Shown here: positions 10,321 through 18,605 of the stretch, in pieces
How positions within the stretch are numbered: position 1 is the first letter of the stretch
How the letters are laid out: every line of letters begins with the position of its first letter
From: Terriglobia bacterium
GTDB taxonomy: Bacteria; Acidobacteriota; Terriglobia; Acidiferrales; UBA7541
Direction: 5' to 3'
DNA length: 64,000 nucleotides
Assembly: GCA_020073485.1 (NCBI GenBank)
Contig: JAIQFB010000009.1
Location: 62,001 to 126,000, forward strand
Made by a program: the position numbers and the translations under genes
Notes under the pieces: generated by a model
The model's database searches: none
Seen by the model: only the letters and a program-made list of their open reading frames with translations
What the model was told of the DNA's origin: nothing

Positions 10321-10401
10321 CTGTACTTTTACGCTGCACCTCCCGGCATGACCGGGAAGCACGGACCGCAATAGCCGGGTGCAGGCTGTACTTTTACGCT
10401 G
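10321..10401 (+). repeat. Two 16-base direct repeats 65 bases apart
   Basis: The identical 16-base sequence CTGTACTTTTACGCTG occurs at 10321-10336 and 10386-10401 with a 65-base period. Between them lies a small hairpin (CCCGG..CCGGG). The pair sits in the leader of the efflux operon, and the second copy ends 73 bases before the adaptor ATG. It may be a regulator binding site or a short local duplication. Confidence 0.5.
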
Positions 10402-10474
10402 AACGTTTATCCTGGGTCCTTCAAGCGAAGAACATCAAGGGAAGCGTGCGGCCCGCCGGAGCGAGGATGAAACG

Positions 10475-11707
10475 ATGTCGGCACTAGCGCGAAGACTGTG
10501 GATCGGTGTGGTCGCGGCGCTCGCATTGACCGGCGTGCTGGTCTTCGTGAGCGGCCGGGGATCGACGGCGCGCGTGGCGGTTGCGGACGTGGTGCGCGAG
10601 AATTTGAGCTCGATGGTATCCAGCAACGGAAAAGTGGAGCCTGTTTCGCCGGCATCGTTTCGCGCCGGGTTTCCCGCGTTTGTCGAGCGCGTGTACGCGG
10701 TCGAAGGCCAGCAGGTAAAGCGGGGGCAATTGCTGTACTCGCTGGACGACACGGAAACTCGCGCGCAACTTGCCGAGGCCCGCGCCGAATTGGCCTCCGA
10801 GGAAGACGCTTTGCGCGTGGCCAAGGCAGGCGGGCAGGCGAGCCAGTTGGCCAAAGCCGCGGCGGAGTTGGAAAAAGCAAAGGCGTCACGGGATCAATTG
10901 CGGCGCGATAACGACGCGCTCACAAAACTGGTGGCGGACAAGGCCGCAACTCCGCAGGAACTGGAGCAGAATCGAGTGGCGCTGGCGCAGGCCGAAGCCG
11001 AGGTGCAGTCGCTGGAAAAGGTAAAGCAAGCCGCGGAAAAGCAAGCACAACTGGACGAGGGCCGCGTTGCGCTGCTGGTGGAGCACGCCCGCGCTCAAGT
11101 GCAGGACCTGGAAGCGAAAGCCGCCTCGACGCACCGCACATCGCCGCTGGACGGCACGCTGTACTCGCTGCCCATCCGCGCCGGAGATTTCGTGAAGGCC
11201 GGCGATCCGCTTGCCGAGCTTGCCGATCTGCATCACGTCCGCATCCGGGCGTTCATCGACGAACCGGAACTCGGACAGATCGCGGTCGGCCAGCCGGTGG
11301 AGATTTTGTGGGATGCGCACCCGGACCGCGTGTGGACCGGGCGGACCGAAGTGCTTCCGAAACAGGTGGTGAACCGCGGCACGCGCAGCGTGGGAGAATT
11401 GCTTTGCTCGGTCACGAACGACAAGCTGGACCTGCTTCCGAACACGACGGTCGACGTCCGCATCCAGGTGGGCGAGCGCTCGAACGTGCTGGCGGTTCCC
11501 CGCGGCGCGGTGTACATCGACGGCAGCAAACGATTCGTATTCCGCGTGGAGAATGACCGCATCAACCGCCGGGACATTCAGGTGGGCGTTGCCAATCCGA
11601 CGATGATCGAAGTGGTTTCGGGCTTGAATCAGGGAGACGTGGTGGCCTTGCCGGGCGATGTGTCGCTGAAGGAAAACTTGCGGATCCGGGCGGTGCGTCC
11701 GGAATGA
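10475..11707 (+). CDS. Efflux periplasmic adaptor, HlyD/MacA (RND-MFP) family
   Basis: This 410-aa protein has an N-terminal membrane anchor (about 7-28, LWIGVVAALALTGVLVFVSG). The first lipoyl half follows (GKVEPVSPASFRAGFPAFVERVYAVEGQQVKRGQLLYSLDD), then a long Ala/Glu/Lys-rich coiled-coil hairpin (about 95-220) and the second lipoyl half (THRTSPLDGTLYSLPIRAGDFVKAGDPLAELADL). A beta-barrel and a membrane-proximal domain end the protein. It should bridge an inner-membrane transporter to the TolC-like protein at 14107. Its stop overlaps the ATG of the TPR gene (ATGA). It heads a four-gene operon preceded by a candidate operator palindrome and a direct repeat. Confidence 0.92.
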   Translation: MSALARRLWIGVVAALALTGVLVFVSGRGSTARVAVADVVRENLSSMVSSNGKVEPVSPASFRAGFPAFVERVYAVEGQQVKRGQLLYSLDDTETRAQLAEARAELASEEDALRVAKAGGQASQLAKAAAELEKAKASRDQLRRDNDALTKLVADKAATPQELEQNRVALAQAEAEVQSLEKVKQAAEKQAQLDEGRVALLVEHARAQVQDLEAKAASTHRTSPLDGTLYSLPIRAGDFVKAGDPLAELADLHHVRIRAFIDEPELGQIAVGQPVEILWDAHPDRVWTGRTEVLPKQVVNRGTRSVGELLCSVTNDKLDLLPNTTVDVRIQVGERSNVLAVPRGAVYIDGSKRFVFRVENDRINRRDIQVGVANPTMIEVVSGLNQGDVVALPGDVSLKENLRIRAVRPE

Positions 11708-12696
11708 GCCGACGAATTGCGTTTGCAGTTCTGGCAATTCTCCTGGCCCAAGGGATGCACGCGATGCCCGCCGGCGCGGGCCAGACACCCATGGCCGACG
11801 CGCAAAAAGACTACAACGCGGGGCGCTACACCCGCGTGGTGGACGCGCTGGCAAGAGAGGTCGAAAGCGCTCGGGATGACGCTGCCCTGCATTTTCTTCT
11901 GGGCCAGAGCTATTACCAGCTGGGGGAATTCCCGCGCGCGATTACCGTCCTGGAACGAGCCGTGCAATTGGCTCCCAAGGAATCCGCTTACCACGACTGG
12001 CTGGGCAAAGCGTACGGACGCAAAGCCGAGAGCAGCATGTTTCTGAGTGCGATGGGCTGGGCGCGAAAAACGCATAAGGAATTCGAGATCGCCGTGCAGC
12101 TCAACCCCAATAATTTCGAGGCGCAGCGCGATTTAATCCGCTACGAAATGAACGCTCCCGGCATCGTGGACGGCGGCGACGGGAAGGCCCTGAAACATAT
12201 CGAGGATCTGGAAAAATTGGACAGCCTGGAAGGGCAACTGGCGCGCGGCGAATTCCTGACCACCAAGAAGGAGATGGAAAAAGCCGACGCAGTCTTCCAA
12301 AAAATATTGGAATCGAACACCGACCGCATCGGCGTCTACTTCGAGGCGGCGGATTATTACCGCGACCGCCCCAATCCCGAAAAAATGAGCGAGGCGATTG
12401 CCGCCGCGGAAAAGGTCGACCCGGAGGACCGCCGGTTGAAATATTACCGGGGCGTCGCCATGGTGCTTGAGGGGAAAAGGCTGAATCAGGCGGAACTCGT
12501 GCTGAAATCCTATCTGGCCACGGTTCCGAACAATTCCGATCTTCCACCCCACGCTTCCGCGCGGGAATGGCTCGGCAAACTCTACGAGGGGCAAAAGCGC
12601 TACGCCGAAGCGGCGCAGCAGTATCGGCTCTCATTGTCGCTGGACCCGCACAACAAGTCGGTGGAAGAGGCGCTGAAGCGCGTGGAGAAGAAGTAA
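11704..12696 (+). CDS. Secreted TPR-repeat protein in efflux operon
   Basis: The protein is 330 aa with a signal peptide (RIAFAVLAILLAQGMHAMPAGAG, cleavage near residue 23). Tetratricopeptide repeats follow: DAQKDYNAGRYTRVVDAL, LHFLLGQSYYQLGEFPRAITVLERAVQLAP, AVFQKILESNTDRIGVYFEAADYYRDRPNPEKMSEAI, and a C-terminal KLYEGQKRYAEAAQQYRLSLSLDPHNKSVEEAL. The gene overlaps the adaptor by four bases, which implies translational coupling and a shared function, probably as a periplasmic scaffold for the export machine. A TPR protein is not part of the standard MacAB-TolC set. A palindromic repeat immediately follows the stop. Confidence 0.88.
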   Translation: MSRRIAFAVLAILLAQGMHAMPAGAGQTPMADAQKDYNAGRYTRVVDALAREVESARDDAALHFLLGQSYYQLGEFPRAITVLERAVQLAPKESAYHDWLGKAYGRKAESSMFLSAMGWARKTHKEFEIAVQLNPNNFEAQRDLIRYEMNAPGIVDGGDGKALKHIEDLEKLDSLEGQLARGEFLTTKKEMEKADAVFQKILESNTDRIGVYFEAADYYRDRPNPEKMSEAIAAAEKVDPEDRRLKYYRGVAMVLEGKRLNQAELVLKSYLATVPNNSDLPPHASAREWLGKLYEGQKRYAEAAQQYRLSLSLDPHNKSVEEALKRVEKK

Positions 12697-12764
12697 GACA
12701 GGCTTCAGCCTGTCGGGTTTAGTGCCGCTGGAGACGAAAACCGACAGGCTAAAGCCTGTCCTAC
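12697..12764. repeat. Double palindrome of the GACAGGCT..AGCCTGTC family
   Basis: GACAGGCT-tc-AGCCTGTC (12697-12714) and GACAGGCT-aa-AGCCTGTC (12743-12760) are two perfect 8-bp hairpins, and the flanking CGG/CCG makes the whole unit fold back on itself. It starts immediately after the TPR stop inside an otherwise continuous operon. It could attenuate transcription or protect the upstream mRNA end. Confidence 0.75.
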
Positions 12765-12839
12765 TGGAGCCCCCGAAGGAATTCGGCCCAATTTCCCCGG
12801 CAAGAATTGGCAGGAAACGTGGATTAGACAGCAACCGAC

Positions 12840-14042
12840 ATGATGCTGCGAAACGAAACCTGGATGGTGGCGCTGGAGGCCCTGTGGGCCAATAAGATCC
12901 GCGCGTTTTTGACCACGCTGGGCGTGATCATCGGCAGCGCGTGCATTGTTCTGGTCGTGACGGTGGCGCTGAGCGGGCGGCGCTACGTCATCGCGCAGAT
13001 CGAGGGAGTGGGCTCGAACCTGGTCTACGCGCGCCTGGATATCGATCCCAACCGGCCGGCCATGCTCCAGGACGAATTATCGCTGGAGGACATGAACGCC
13101 GCGAAAACGGCGATACCGGGCGTGGTGACCGTGGCCGGAACGCGCGGCATGGGCAGCAGCGTGATCGCCGGATCGGTCGAGCACAACGTCAGCCTTGTGG
13201 GCGTCACCGAAGGATTTCAGCAGATCCGCAATTTGCTGATTTTGCGCGGCAGGTTCCTGGACACCGACGATGTTTCCGCGCGCAGCAGGGTCTGCCTGAT
13301 CACCACGCAGCTTGCAAACCTGATGTTTCCCCTGAGCGATCCGATCGGACACAACCTGCGCGTCGGGGAGCTGAGTTTCACCGTCATCGGCGTATTCAAG
13401 GAGCGTGTGGAAACCTTCGGTCTTTCCGAAATCCAGGACTACACCGTTCTGATTCCCTTCCCGCTGATGAAATACTATCTGGGCGATACATCCCTCGAGA
13501 TGCTCTACGTGCAGGCAAGCACTCCCGAAGCAGTGATCCCGACGACGAATCGCCTGGAAGCGCTGCTGCAAAGCCGGCACCCCACGCGCGCGAAATATTC
13601 GGTGCAGAACCTCAGCTTGATCCTGGAGGCGGCGCGAAGAATCGCGCTGGCGCTGACCATCGTTCTGGTGCTGATCGGTTTCATCGCGTTGCTGGTGAGC
13701 GGCATAGGAATCATGAACATCATGCTGGTGACCGTGCAGGAACGTACCCGGGAGATCGGGATCCGCAAGGCTATCGGGGCGCGGCGCAGTGAAATTCTCC
13801 AGCAGTTCCTGCTGGAGGCGTTCCTGATCAGCGGATTCGGATCGGTGTTGGGGATATTGATTGCGGTGGCGATTCCCGTGATGGTGCAGCCGCTGCTGCC
13901 GGGGAATCTGCGCGTGCCCGTGCCGTGGCAGTCGGTGGTTCTATCCTTTCTGGTGTCCTGCTCGGTGGGCGTTTTCTTCGGTTATCTGCCGGCGGACCGG
14001 GCGGCCAAGCTGCAGCCGACGGAATCGTTGCGGTATGAATGA
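12840..14042 (+). CDS. MacB/FtsX-like ABC transporter permease without ATPase domain
   Basis: This 400-aa protein has the four-helix MacB/LolC plan. The first helix is near residue 20-45 (IRAFLTTLGVIIGSACIVLVVTVALSG), followed by a large periplasmic MacB_PCD domain (about 50-270). Three C-terminal helices follow, the first with the conserved GIGIMNIMLVTVQERTREIGIRKAIGARRSEILQQFL segment, ending TESLRYE. Full-length MacB carries an N-terminal ATPase; here it is absent, and no separate ATPase is encoded in the operon. A partner elsewhere in the genome must be assumed if it is an active pump. Two ATGs lie in tandem at 12840 and 12843. Confidence 0.92.
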   Translation: MMLRNETWMVALEALWANKIRAFLTTLGVIIGSACIVLVVTVALSGRRYVIAQIEGVGSNLVYARLDIDPNRPAMLQDELSLEDMNAAKTAIPGVVTVAGTRGMGSSVIAGSVEHNVSLVGVTEGFQQIRNLLILRGRFLDTDDVSARSRVCLITTQLANLMFPLSDPIGHNLRVGELSFTVIGVFKERVETFGLSEIQDYTVLIPFPLMKYYLGDTSLEMLYVQASTPEAVIPTTNRLEALLQSRHPTRAKYSVQNLSLILEAARRIALALTIVLVLIGFIALLVSGIGIMNIMLVTVQERTREIGIRKAIGARRSEILQQFLLEAFLISGFGSVLGILIAVAIPVMVQPLLPGNLRVPVPWQSVVLSFLVSCSVGVFFGYLPADRAAKLQPTESLRYE

Positions 14043-14106
14043 TGGCGAGGATATCCGTGTGCCGTAATTTAATTTTCGCACTCCTTGAAAAAGCAGGTAC
14101 GGAACA

Positions 14107-15450
14107 ATGAACGAACGAAAAGATGAAGAACGAACCGGACAATTGCGGTGGAGCGGCGGATTTGCGGCCGCTGTTGCGATTTTACTCTTATGTTTTGCGG
14201 CGCCGGGCCGCGCGCAAGACGCGGAGAATGCACGAAAATTGACGTTGAAGGAAGCAGTGAATCTGGCCATCGGCAATAGCCGCGACCTCACTCTGGCACG
14301 GCTGCAGTATGGAATCGTGCAACGCGAGGCGGGAGTGTCGCGGTCGGTCTTTCGCCCGAATTTGTATACAGGAACCGGCGTGGCGTATACCAACGGATTC
14401 CCTTTGCTGGAGGGCGGAGGGGCGCCCGCTATTTTTTCGCTGACCTACAATCAGCAGATCTTCAATCCTCCGCTGAAGGGCGACCAGCGCGCCGCCGAGC
14501 AGCGGGCGCAGGGCCAGCAGCTTTCCATTGAAAGCACGCGCGACGCCGTGATGGTGCGCGCGGCGCTGGGGTATCTGGAACTGGCGAAAGTGCGGCACGA
14601 GTTGGAACTGATGCGCAGCGAACGGCTGAGCGCGGGGCGCATCCTGGACGCGACGCGCGAGCGCGCCGACGCCGGGCGCGAGCTTCCCGTCGAGGTGACA
14701 CGCGCGCAGTTGACCACGGCGAGGATCGAGCAGCGCGTTGCGCAACTCGAGGATCGCGACGATTCCCTCTCCGGCGAACTGCGGGACATGATGGGCCTGC
14801 CGGAGGACCAGCAGATCGAGGTCACGACCGAGGATTTCCCTCTTGCGGCCGTCGGCGCGACCCAGGACCTTGTCTCCCAGGCCATGGCCAACAATATCGA
14901 GCTGAAAGTGGCGGAAACGGAAAAGCGCGCCCGCGAGGAAAAACTCAAGGGCGCGCGCGGCGGCTACTGGCCCACCGTCGGACTGATCGGACAGTACAAC
15001 GTACTGAGCAAGATCAACAACTACACAGACTTCTTCAACAAGTTTCAACGCAACAACGTCGTCTTCGGCTTGCAGGTGCAGATCCCGATTTTCGCGGGGC
15101 ACACTTCGCCTTCGGTCGCGTTCGCGCAGGCCGACCTGAATGCCGCGAATCTAGCGGTGCAGAATAAGCGCAGCGAGCTTTCGCTGGATGTCCGCCGGAA
15201 GGCCAGGCAAGTCCGCGAGACGGACCTGGGGGGCGAAGTGACGCGCCTGGAACTGCAACTGGCGCAGGAAAATGTGCGGGTCTTGCAGGCGCAGTTCGAC
15301 CAGGGGCGCGGCAGCCTGAAGGATTTGGAAACAGCGCATCTGGAGGAAAACGACAAATGGCTGGCTTTCCTGGATGCGAATTATGCGCGGCAGCAGGCGG
15401 AGCTCGATCTGCTGCGCACGACCGGGCAGATTGCCAAAGTGCTGCAGTAG
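14107..15450 (+). CDS. TolC-family outer-membrane efflux protein
   Basis: The protein is 447 aa. Basic N-terminal residues precede a signal peptide (GGFAAAVAILLLCFAAPGRAQD). Two outer-membrane efflux repeats follow, beginning KLTLKEAVNLAIGNSRDLTLARLQ and, in the second half, DLVSQAMANNIELKVAETEKRAREEKLKGARGGYWPTVGLIGQY. Long helical stretches would form the periplasmic tunnel. It closes the efflux operon and should dock with the adaptor at 10475. The gap to the permease is 64 bases with no evident terminator. A string of hairpins lies downstream. Confidence 0.93.
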   Translation: MNERKDEERTGQLRWSGGFAAAVAILLLCFAAPGRAQDAENARKLTLKEAVNLAIGNSRDLTLARLQYGIVQREAGVSRSVFRPNLYTGTGVAYTNGFPLLEGGGAPAIFSLTYNQQIFNPPLKGDQRAAEQRAQGQQLSIESTRDAVMVRAALGYLELAKVRHELELMRSERLSAGRILDATRERADAGRELPVEVTRAQLTTARIEQRVAQLEDRDDSLSGELRDMMGLPEDQQIEVTTEDFPLAAVGATQDLVSQAMANNIELKVAETEKRAREEKLKGARGGYWPTVGLIGQYNVLSKINNYTDFFNKFQRNNVVFGLQVQIPIFAGHTSPSVAFAQADLNAANLAVQNKRSELSLDVRRKARQVRETDLGGEVTRLELQLAQENVRVLQAQFDQGRGSLKDLETAHLEENDKWLAFLDANYARQQAELDLLRTTGQIAKVLQ

Positions 15451-15537
15451 CGCCGCTCACAGCGGGGATGCGACGATCCTTTCGCTCGCCAAACCACAAC
15501 GCAGTGCCATGATTTGGAATCGATCGGATTTTGGGAG

Positions 15538-15649
15538 GTCGGGGCTTGAGCCCCGACGCAAAATCTGATCAGGGATCTTAGCCCCTGAAGTCTCAGGGGC
15601 TAAAGCCCTCGATCCAAGCGAGCTTTATCGTCCGAGCTAAAGCTCGGAC
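15538..15649. repeat. Three tandem perfect hairpins after tolC-like gene
   Basis: Three different palindromes follow one another: GTCGGGGC..GCCCCGAC (15538-15557), AGCCCCTGA..TCAGGGGCT (15580-15601) and GTCCGAGCT-aa-AGCTCGGAC (15630-15649). They occupy part of the 455-base gap between the efflux operon and the VOC gene. They may terminate the operon. No gene is visible in the rest of the gap (15451-15905), apart from the AAGGAG ribosome site of the next gene. Confidence 0.7.
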
Positions 15650-15905
15650 CACCACGAGCCGAGACTCTCGATCCGAGACCACGTCATTGGCAGGCCGAGC
15701 TTGACACTCGAGGGTTGCCGCCGTATCGTCGGGTGCCGAGCACCAAAACCAAATCATGTTGTACTGAATGGAAAAGTAAGTTAGGGCCTATATTCTGGCG
15801 GGCATCGCGCCCCGATCCGGCCATGGCGCTCAACGCAACAGCAAGAGTCCGCACAGGATAGGGGCATTGCAATTTCCAGCGTACGAATCCACTAAGGAGT
15901 CACCG

Positions 15906-16721
15906 ATGAAAAGACTGATTTTTGTTCTAGGGGTGTTGGGGTTGCTGGCTCTGCTTCCGGCCAGTCCAGCGCATGCGCAGCTCGCCGCACCGAATTCCAC
16001 GGGCGTGAGCATGGGCCATGTTCATCTGATGGTGCAGGACCTGGATGCCGCCAAGACATTCTGGACGGCGATGGGCGGAGTGCACAGCCAGATGGGCGCG
16101 AATGAGATTTTCAAATTCCCTGGCGTGCTGATTCTTCTGCGGAAAAGCGATGCGACACTGCCCAGCGTGGGATCGGTCGTGGGCCATTTTGGGTTTCATG
16201 TGCCGGATACCACGGCGGCGCTGGCCAGGTGGAAGGCGGCCGGTTTGAAGACGGAAGTCGGCCAGAACCCGGGCCAGGGATTTGTGTGGACTCCGGATAA
16301 TTTGACGCGCATTGAAATATTGGAAGACAAGACGCAGACCGCCCCCATCGCGTTCCACCACGTGCATTTTTACGTTGCGGACCCTTCGGGCACCTCGATT
16401 CAGGAAATGCAATCGTGGTACGCCAAGATGTTTGGCGCCATCCCGGGGAAGCGCGGCCCGTTCGACGCCGCCGATCTGCCGGGAGTCAACCTCACATTCA
16501 CGAAATCCGACACGCCGACCGTGCCGACCAAAGGGCGCATGGTGGATCACATCGGATTCGAGATCAAGGACCTCGAGGCCTTTTGCAAAAAGGCCGAGGC
16601 CAACGGCGTGAAGTTCGACAGGCCCTTCACCAAGATGCCGGACATGGGCATTTCCCTGGCATTCATGACCGATCCCTGGGGAACGTATATCGAGCTGAAT
16701 GAGGGGTTGGATAAGAAGTAG
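15906..16721 (+). CDS. Exported VOC-family (glyoxalase/dioxygenase-like) protein, two domains
   Basis: ATG 15906 has an AAGGAGT ribosome site five bases upstream. The 271-aa protein has a clear signal peptide (KRLIFVLGVLGLLALLPASPAHAQ, cleavage near residue 24). Two vicinal-oxygen-chelate modules follow: about 33-135 (GHVHLMVQDLDAAKTFWTAMGG .. LVGHFGFHVPDT) and about 143-268 (FHHVHFYVADPSGTSIQEMQSWYAKMFG .. MVDHIGFEIKDLEAFCKKAEANG .. WGTYIELNEG). Metal-ligand-like His and Glu residues are present at the usual places. Most VOC enzymes are cytosolic, so export is unusual. The substrate is unknown. The gene is monocistronic. Confidence 0.85.
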   Translation: MKRLIFVLGVLGLLALLPASPAHAQLAAPNSTGVSMGHVHLMVQDLDAAKTFWTAMGGVHSQMGANEIFKFPGVLILLRKSDATLPSVGSVVGHFGFHVPDTTAALARWKAAGLKTEVGQNPGQGFVWTPDNLTRIEILEDKTQTAPIAFHHVHFYVADPSGTSIQEMQSWYAKMFGAIPGKRGPFDAADLPGVNLTFTKSDTPTVPTKGRMVDHIGFEIKDLEAFCKKAEANGVKFDRPFTKMPDMGISLAFMTDPWGTYIELNEGLDKK

Positions 16722-16754
16722 GTTGGCGATTTTTTCCCGGCGCTAAGAGTGCCG

Positions 16755-16915
16755 GCGGTGGCCAGCCCGGGGCAACACCCCGGGTTTCCGATTTCATGAA
16801 TTGCGGTGCGCCCTGAAGGGGCGTAGGACCCTCCGCCCCTTCAGGGCGGAGGGAAAGGGTTTGGTCCGCCACCCGGGGCGTTGCCCCGGGTTAGTCACCT
16901 TCGCGCGGTTGGCGC
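16755..16915. repeat. 160-bp palindromic element, copy 1 (CCCGGGGC family)
   Basis: Left part GCCAGCCCGGGGCAACACCC and right part CCCGGGGCGTTGCCCCGGGT enclose an inner hairpin built on GCCCTGAAGGGGCG and CGCCCCTTCAGGGC. The second copy at 60477-60640 has the same order of modules and very similar sequence. An Arg/Pro-rich frame running through it into the next gene is not a real N-terminus. The element fills most of the gap between the VOC gene and the 66-aa gene. Confidence 0.8.
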
Positions 16916-17049
16916 GACACCTTCTCCCGATTGTATGCAAGAAAATTCCTGCCCAACAATTTGGAGCTAACGCGAAGTATCTCCGCAGCCAGTTCGGTTT
17001 GACGGGGTGTGCGAGCCAGCTTAAGCTTGCACATGGCGAGGGGGGAACC

Positions 17050-17250
17050 ATGGCAAAACTGGCGCTGGTCTACGGGATGCGATTATTTCCGGCGGAAGAT
17101 TTGGGCGAAGTGAGCGAGGCGGTGATTACGCTGAAGGACGGCCGCACTTCGCGAGTCACCATGCACTTAATCGAGGGAAGCAAGGAACAGATCGAGAAAA
17201 CCCTGGAGCAATCGGTCGAAGCGTTTTTTGAGATGTATCCGGAAATTTAA
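17050..17250 (+). CDS. Conserved-looking small protein, 66 aa, unknown
   Basis: ATG 17050 follows a very strong AGGGGGG ribosome site (about 17038-17045). The product MAKLALVYGMRLFPAEDLGEV.. has a regular alternation of charged and hydrophobic residues, a predicted beta-hairpin (VITLKDGRTSRVTMHLI) and a C-terminal helix (KEQIEKTLEQSVEAFFEMYPEI). It is small, acidic and soluble. The frame continues upstream through a palindromic repeat, but that part has no ribosome site and repeat-like composition, so the short start is preferred. I do not recognise a family. Confidence 0.65.
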   Translation: MAKLALVYGMRLFPAEDLGEVSEAVITLKDGRTSRVTMHLIEGSKEQIEKTLEQSVEAFFEMYPEI

Positions 17251-17298
17251 GTAGGACAGGCTGCCCTTCGCACGCTCAGGGCGAAAAGCCTGTCCTAC
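17251..17298. terminator. Palindrome between convergent genes, likely bidirectional terminator
   Basis: GTAGGACAGGCT (17251-17262) and AGCCTGTCCTAC (17287-17298) are perfect complements, with an inner GCCCTTCGC..AGGGCGAA pair. The element begins at the base after the upstream stop and overlaps the stop codon of the opposing gene (17295-17297). It is the same sequence family as 12697, 50887 and 58553. Confidence 0.75.
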
Positions 17299-17618
17299 CT
17301 ATTTCCGAAATTTTCCGGATCGAAATCCGGCGAATTCGGCGAGGGCACGTCCGAGGAAATCAGCACGACGCTCTGCCCGGTCAGTTCAAACCGTTTCCTG
17401 CATTTCCGGCAGGCCACCAATTCATCCACGCGGACCATGTAGGAGCGCGCCAGGGCAAAGCGCTTCTTGTCTTCCTCGCCGGCGCCGCGCGGCAACTCAT
17501 TTTTCTTGGTGCGCACGATCCAGCGAACCGGATAGCTGTCTTCCTTTCGGCACGCCGGGCACATGAGGGTAATGTTCTTGGTTTCCGGCTTTTCGTTGTA
17601 GAACTGGCGCTCGTCCAT
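17295..17618 (-). CDS. Zinc-ribbon-like hypothetical protein, 107 aa
   Basis: The protein begins MDERQFYNEKPETKN and contains two cysteine pairs, CPAC (about 19-22) and CRKC (about 75-78), forming a probable split zinc ribbon with a basic insert (RTKKNELPRGAGEEDKKRFALARSYMVRVDEL) between the halves. The second pair is followed by a beta segment RFELTGQSVVLISSD. It is soluble, with no signal or membrane segment. Its TAG stop lies inside a palindromic repeat shared with the convergent gene. I do not recognise a named family. Confidence 0.75.
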   Translation of the reverse strand: MDERQFYNEKPETKNITLMCPACRKEDSYPVRWIVRTKKNELPRGAGEEDKKRFALARSYMVRVDELVACRKCRKRFELTGQSVVLISSDVPSPNSPDFDPENFGNR

Positions 17619-17729
17619 GATGTCCCTGCTCTTTCCGTTCGGGCTGAGGTTGGGTCGAATCAGCGGCGCACAGAACGCATCGCGGCCGCCTTTCCTTGTA
17701 TCTTAATTCGCACTTCTGAAATCGCTATT

Positions 17730-18536
17730 TCAAAGGCCCGCTGGACTGCCCGCGGCTGATTCGATTGTAACAAATTCGTTGCCCGCGTCACGCCATCGGG
17801 GAAGCCAATGTTCGAGGGCCGCGACGACGTGCTGGCGGTCGCCGCCCAGGGCGCGATGATCGCCGTCATGCAGCACCACGATGTCCCCGTGCGGCCGGTC
17901 CGCGCGCGCGACGCTTGCGAGCCGCTCGATCAAGCGCTGCGGCGGCTGCGGCTTCCAGTCCCAGCAAATTTTCGACCACATCACCACACCCGCGATTCCC
18001 GCGCGGCGCGCTTCCCCGCCCAACAGCGGGCTGCGGTAGCCATAGGGCGGACGCATCCATCGCGGCGGCCCCCCCGTGGCGGCCGCTATTGCCGCCTGGC
18101 ATCGCTCCAGTTCGCTGCGAATTCCCACGCGAGACTGCAGGAATAAATTTGCATGTGTTTCCGTGTGATTGCCCAGCAAGTGGCCGCGGGCCGACATTTC
18201 CCGGACCAGGCCGGGGCATTCCCTTACAAATTTCCCGATCAGAAAGAAGGTTGCGCGGGCGGAGTAGCGATCGAGCAGATCGAGAAGCTGCGGCGTGACT
18301 GCCGGGTTGGGACCGTCGTCAAAAGTGAGCGCAATTTTTTTTGGCGATATCGTGTGGCGTACGGTTGGTCCGTACAATTCCGACGAGGGGGCGACAGCTC
18401 CCCAGGCCGCGATTCCAGCTGCAGCCGCAGCGCCTGCGGACGCGAATATGGACCAGGGATTCAAGGCGTCACCTGTTTCAATCTTCGCATGGCCGTGGCT
18501 TGCGTGCCAGTCGGTCTTCGGGCGACAACGGTGCAC
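17730..18536 (-). CDS. Polysaccharide deacetylase (CE4/NodB homology), membrane-anchored
   Basis: The catalytic domain carries the CE4 motifs: motif 1 KKIALTFDDGPNP with the Asp-Asp pair, motif 2 HLLGNHTETHANL (the metal-binding H-x3-H), motif 3 WMRPPYGYRSP and a late IVVLHDGD. Such enzymes remove N-acetyl groups from peptidoglycan or other glycans outside the cytoplasm. One hydrophobic segment near the N-terminus (IFASAGAAAAAGIAAWGAV) would anchor it. The GTG at 18536 gives 268 aa. An in-frame TTG at 18464, with AGGTGA just upstream, would give MNPWSIFASAG.. and may be the true start. The gene is monocistronic and lies next to the tRNA-like gene. Confidence 0.88.
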   Translation of the reverse strand: MHRCRPKTDWHASHGHAKIETGDALNPWSIFASAGAAAAAGIAAWGAVAPSSELYGPTVRHTISPKKIALTFDDGPNPAVTPQLLDLLDRYSARATFFLIGKFVRECPGLVREMSARGHLLGNHTETHANLFLQSRVGIRSELERCQAAIAAATGGPPRWMRPPYGYRSPLLGGEARRAGIAGVVMWSKICWDWKPQPPQRLIERLASVARADRPHGDIVVLHDGDHRALGGDRQHVVAALEHWLPRWRDAGNEFVTIESAAGSPAGL

Positions 18537-18605
18537 TTCCTAAAATAACGTTTGTCAGGAACGAGACTCAGGTGATTGGCAGTGCGGAAAAACGGGAGGA
18601 AAGTT

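Noticed and set aside
10201-10474. Riboswitch in the efflux leader
   Set aside because: Only short hairpins and two direct repeats are visible; no known riboswitch core could be recognised.
16801-17049. N-terminal extension of the 66-aa gene
   Set aside because: The extension runs through the palindromic repeat, is Arg/Pro-rich and lacks a ribosome site, whereas ATG 17050 has a strong one.
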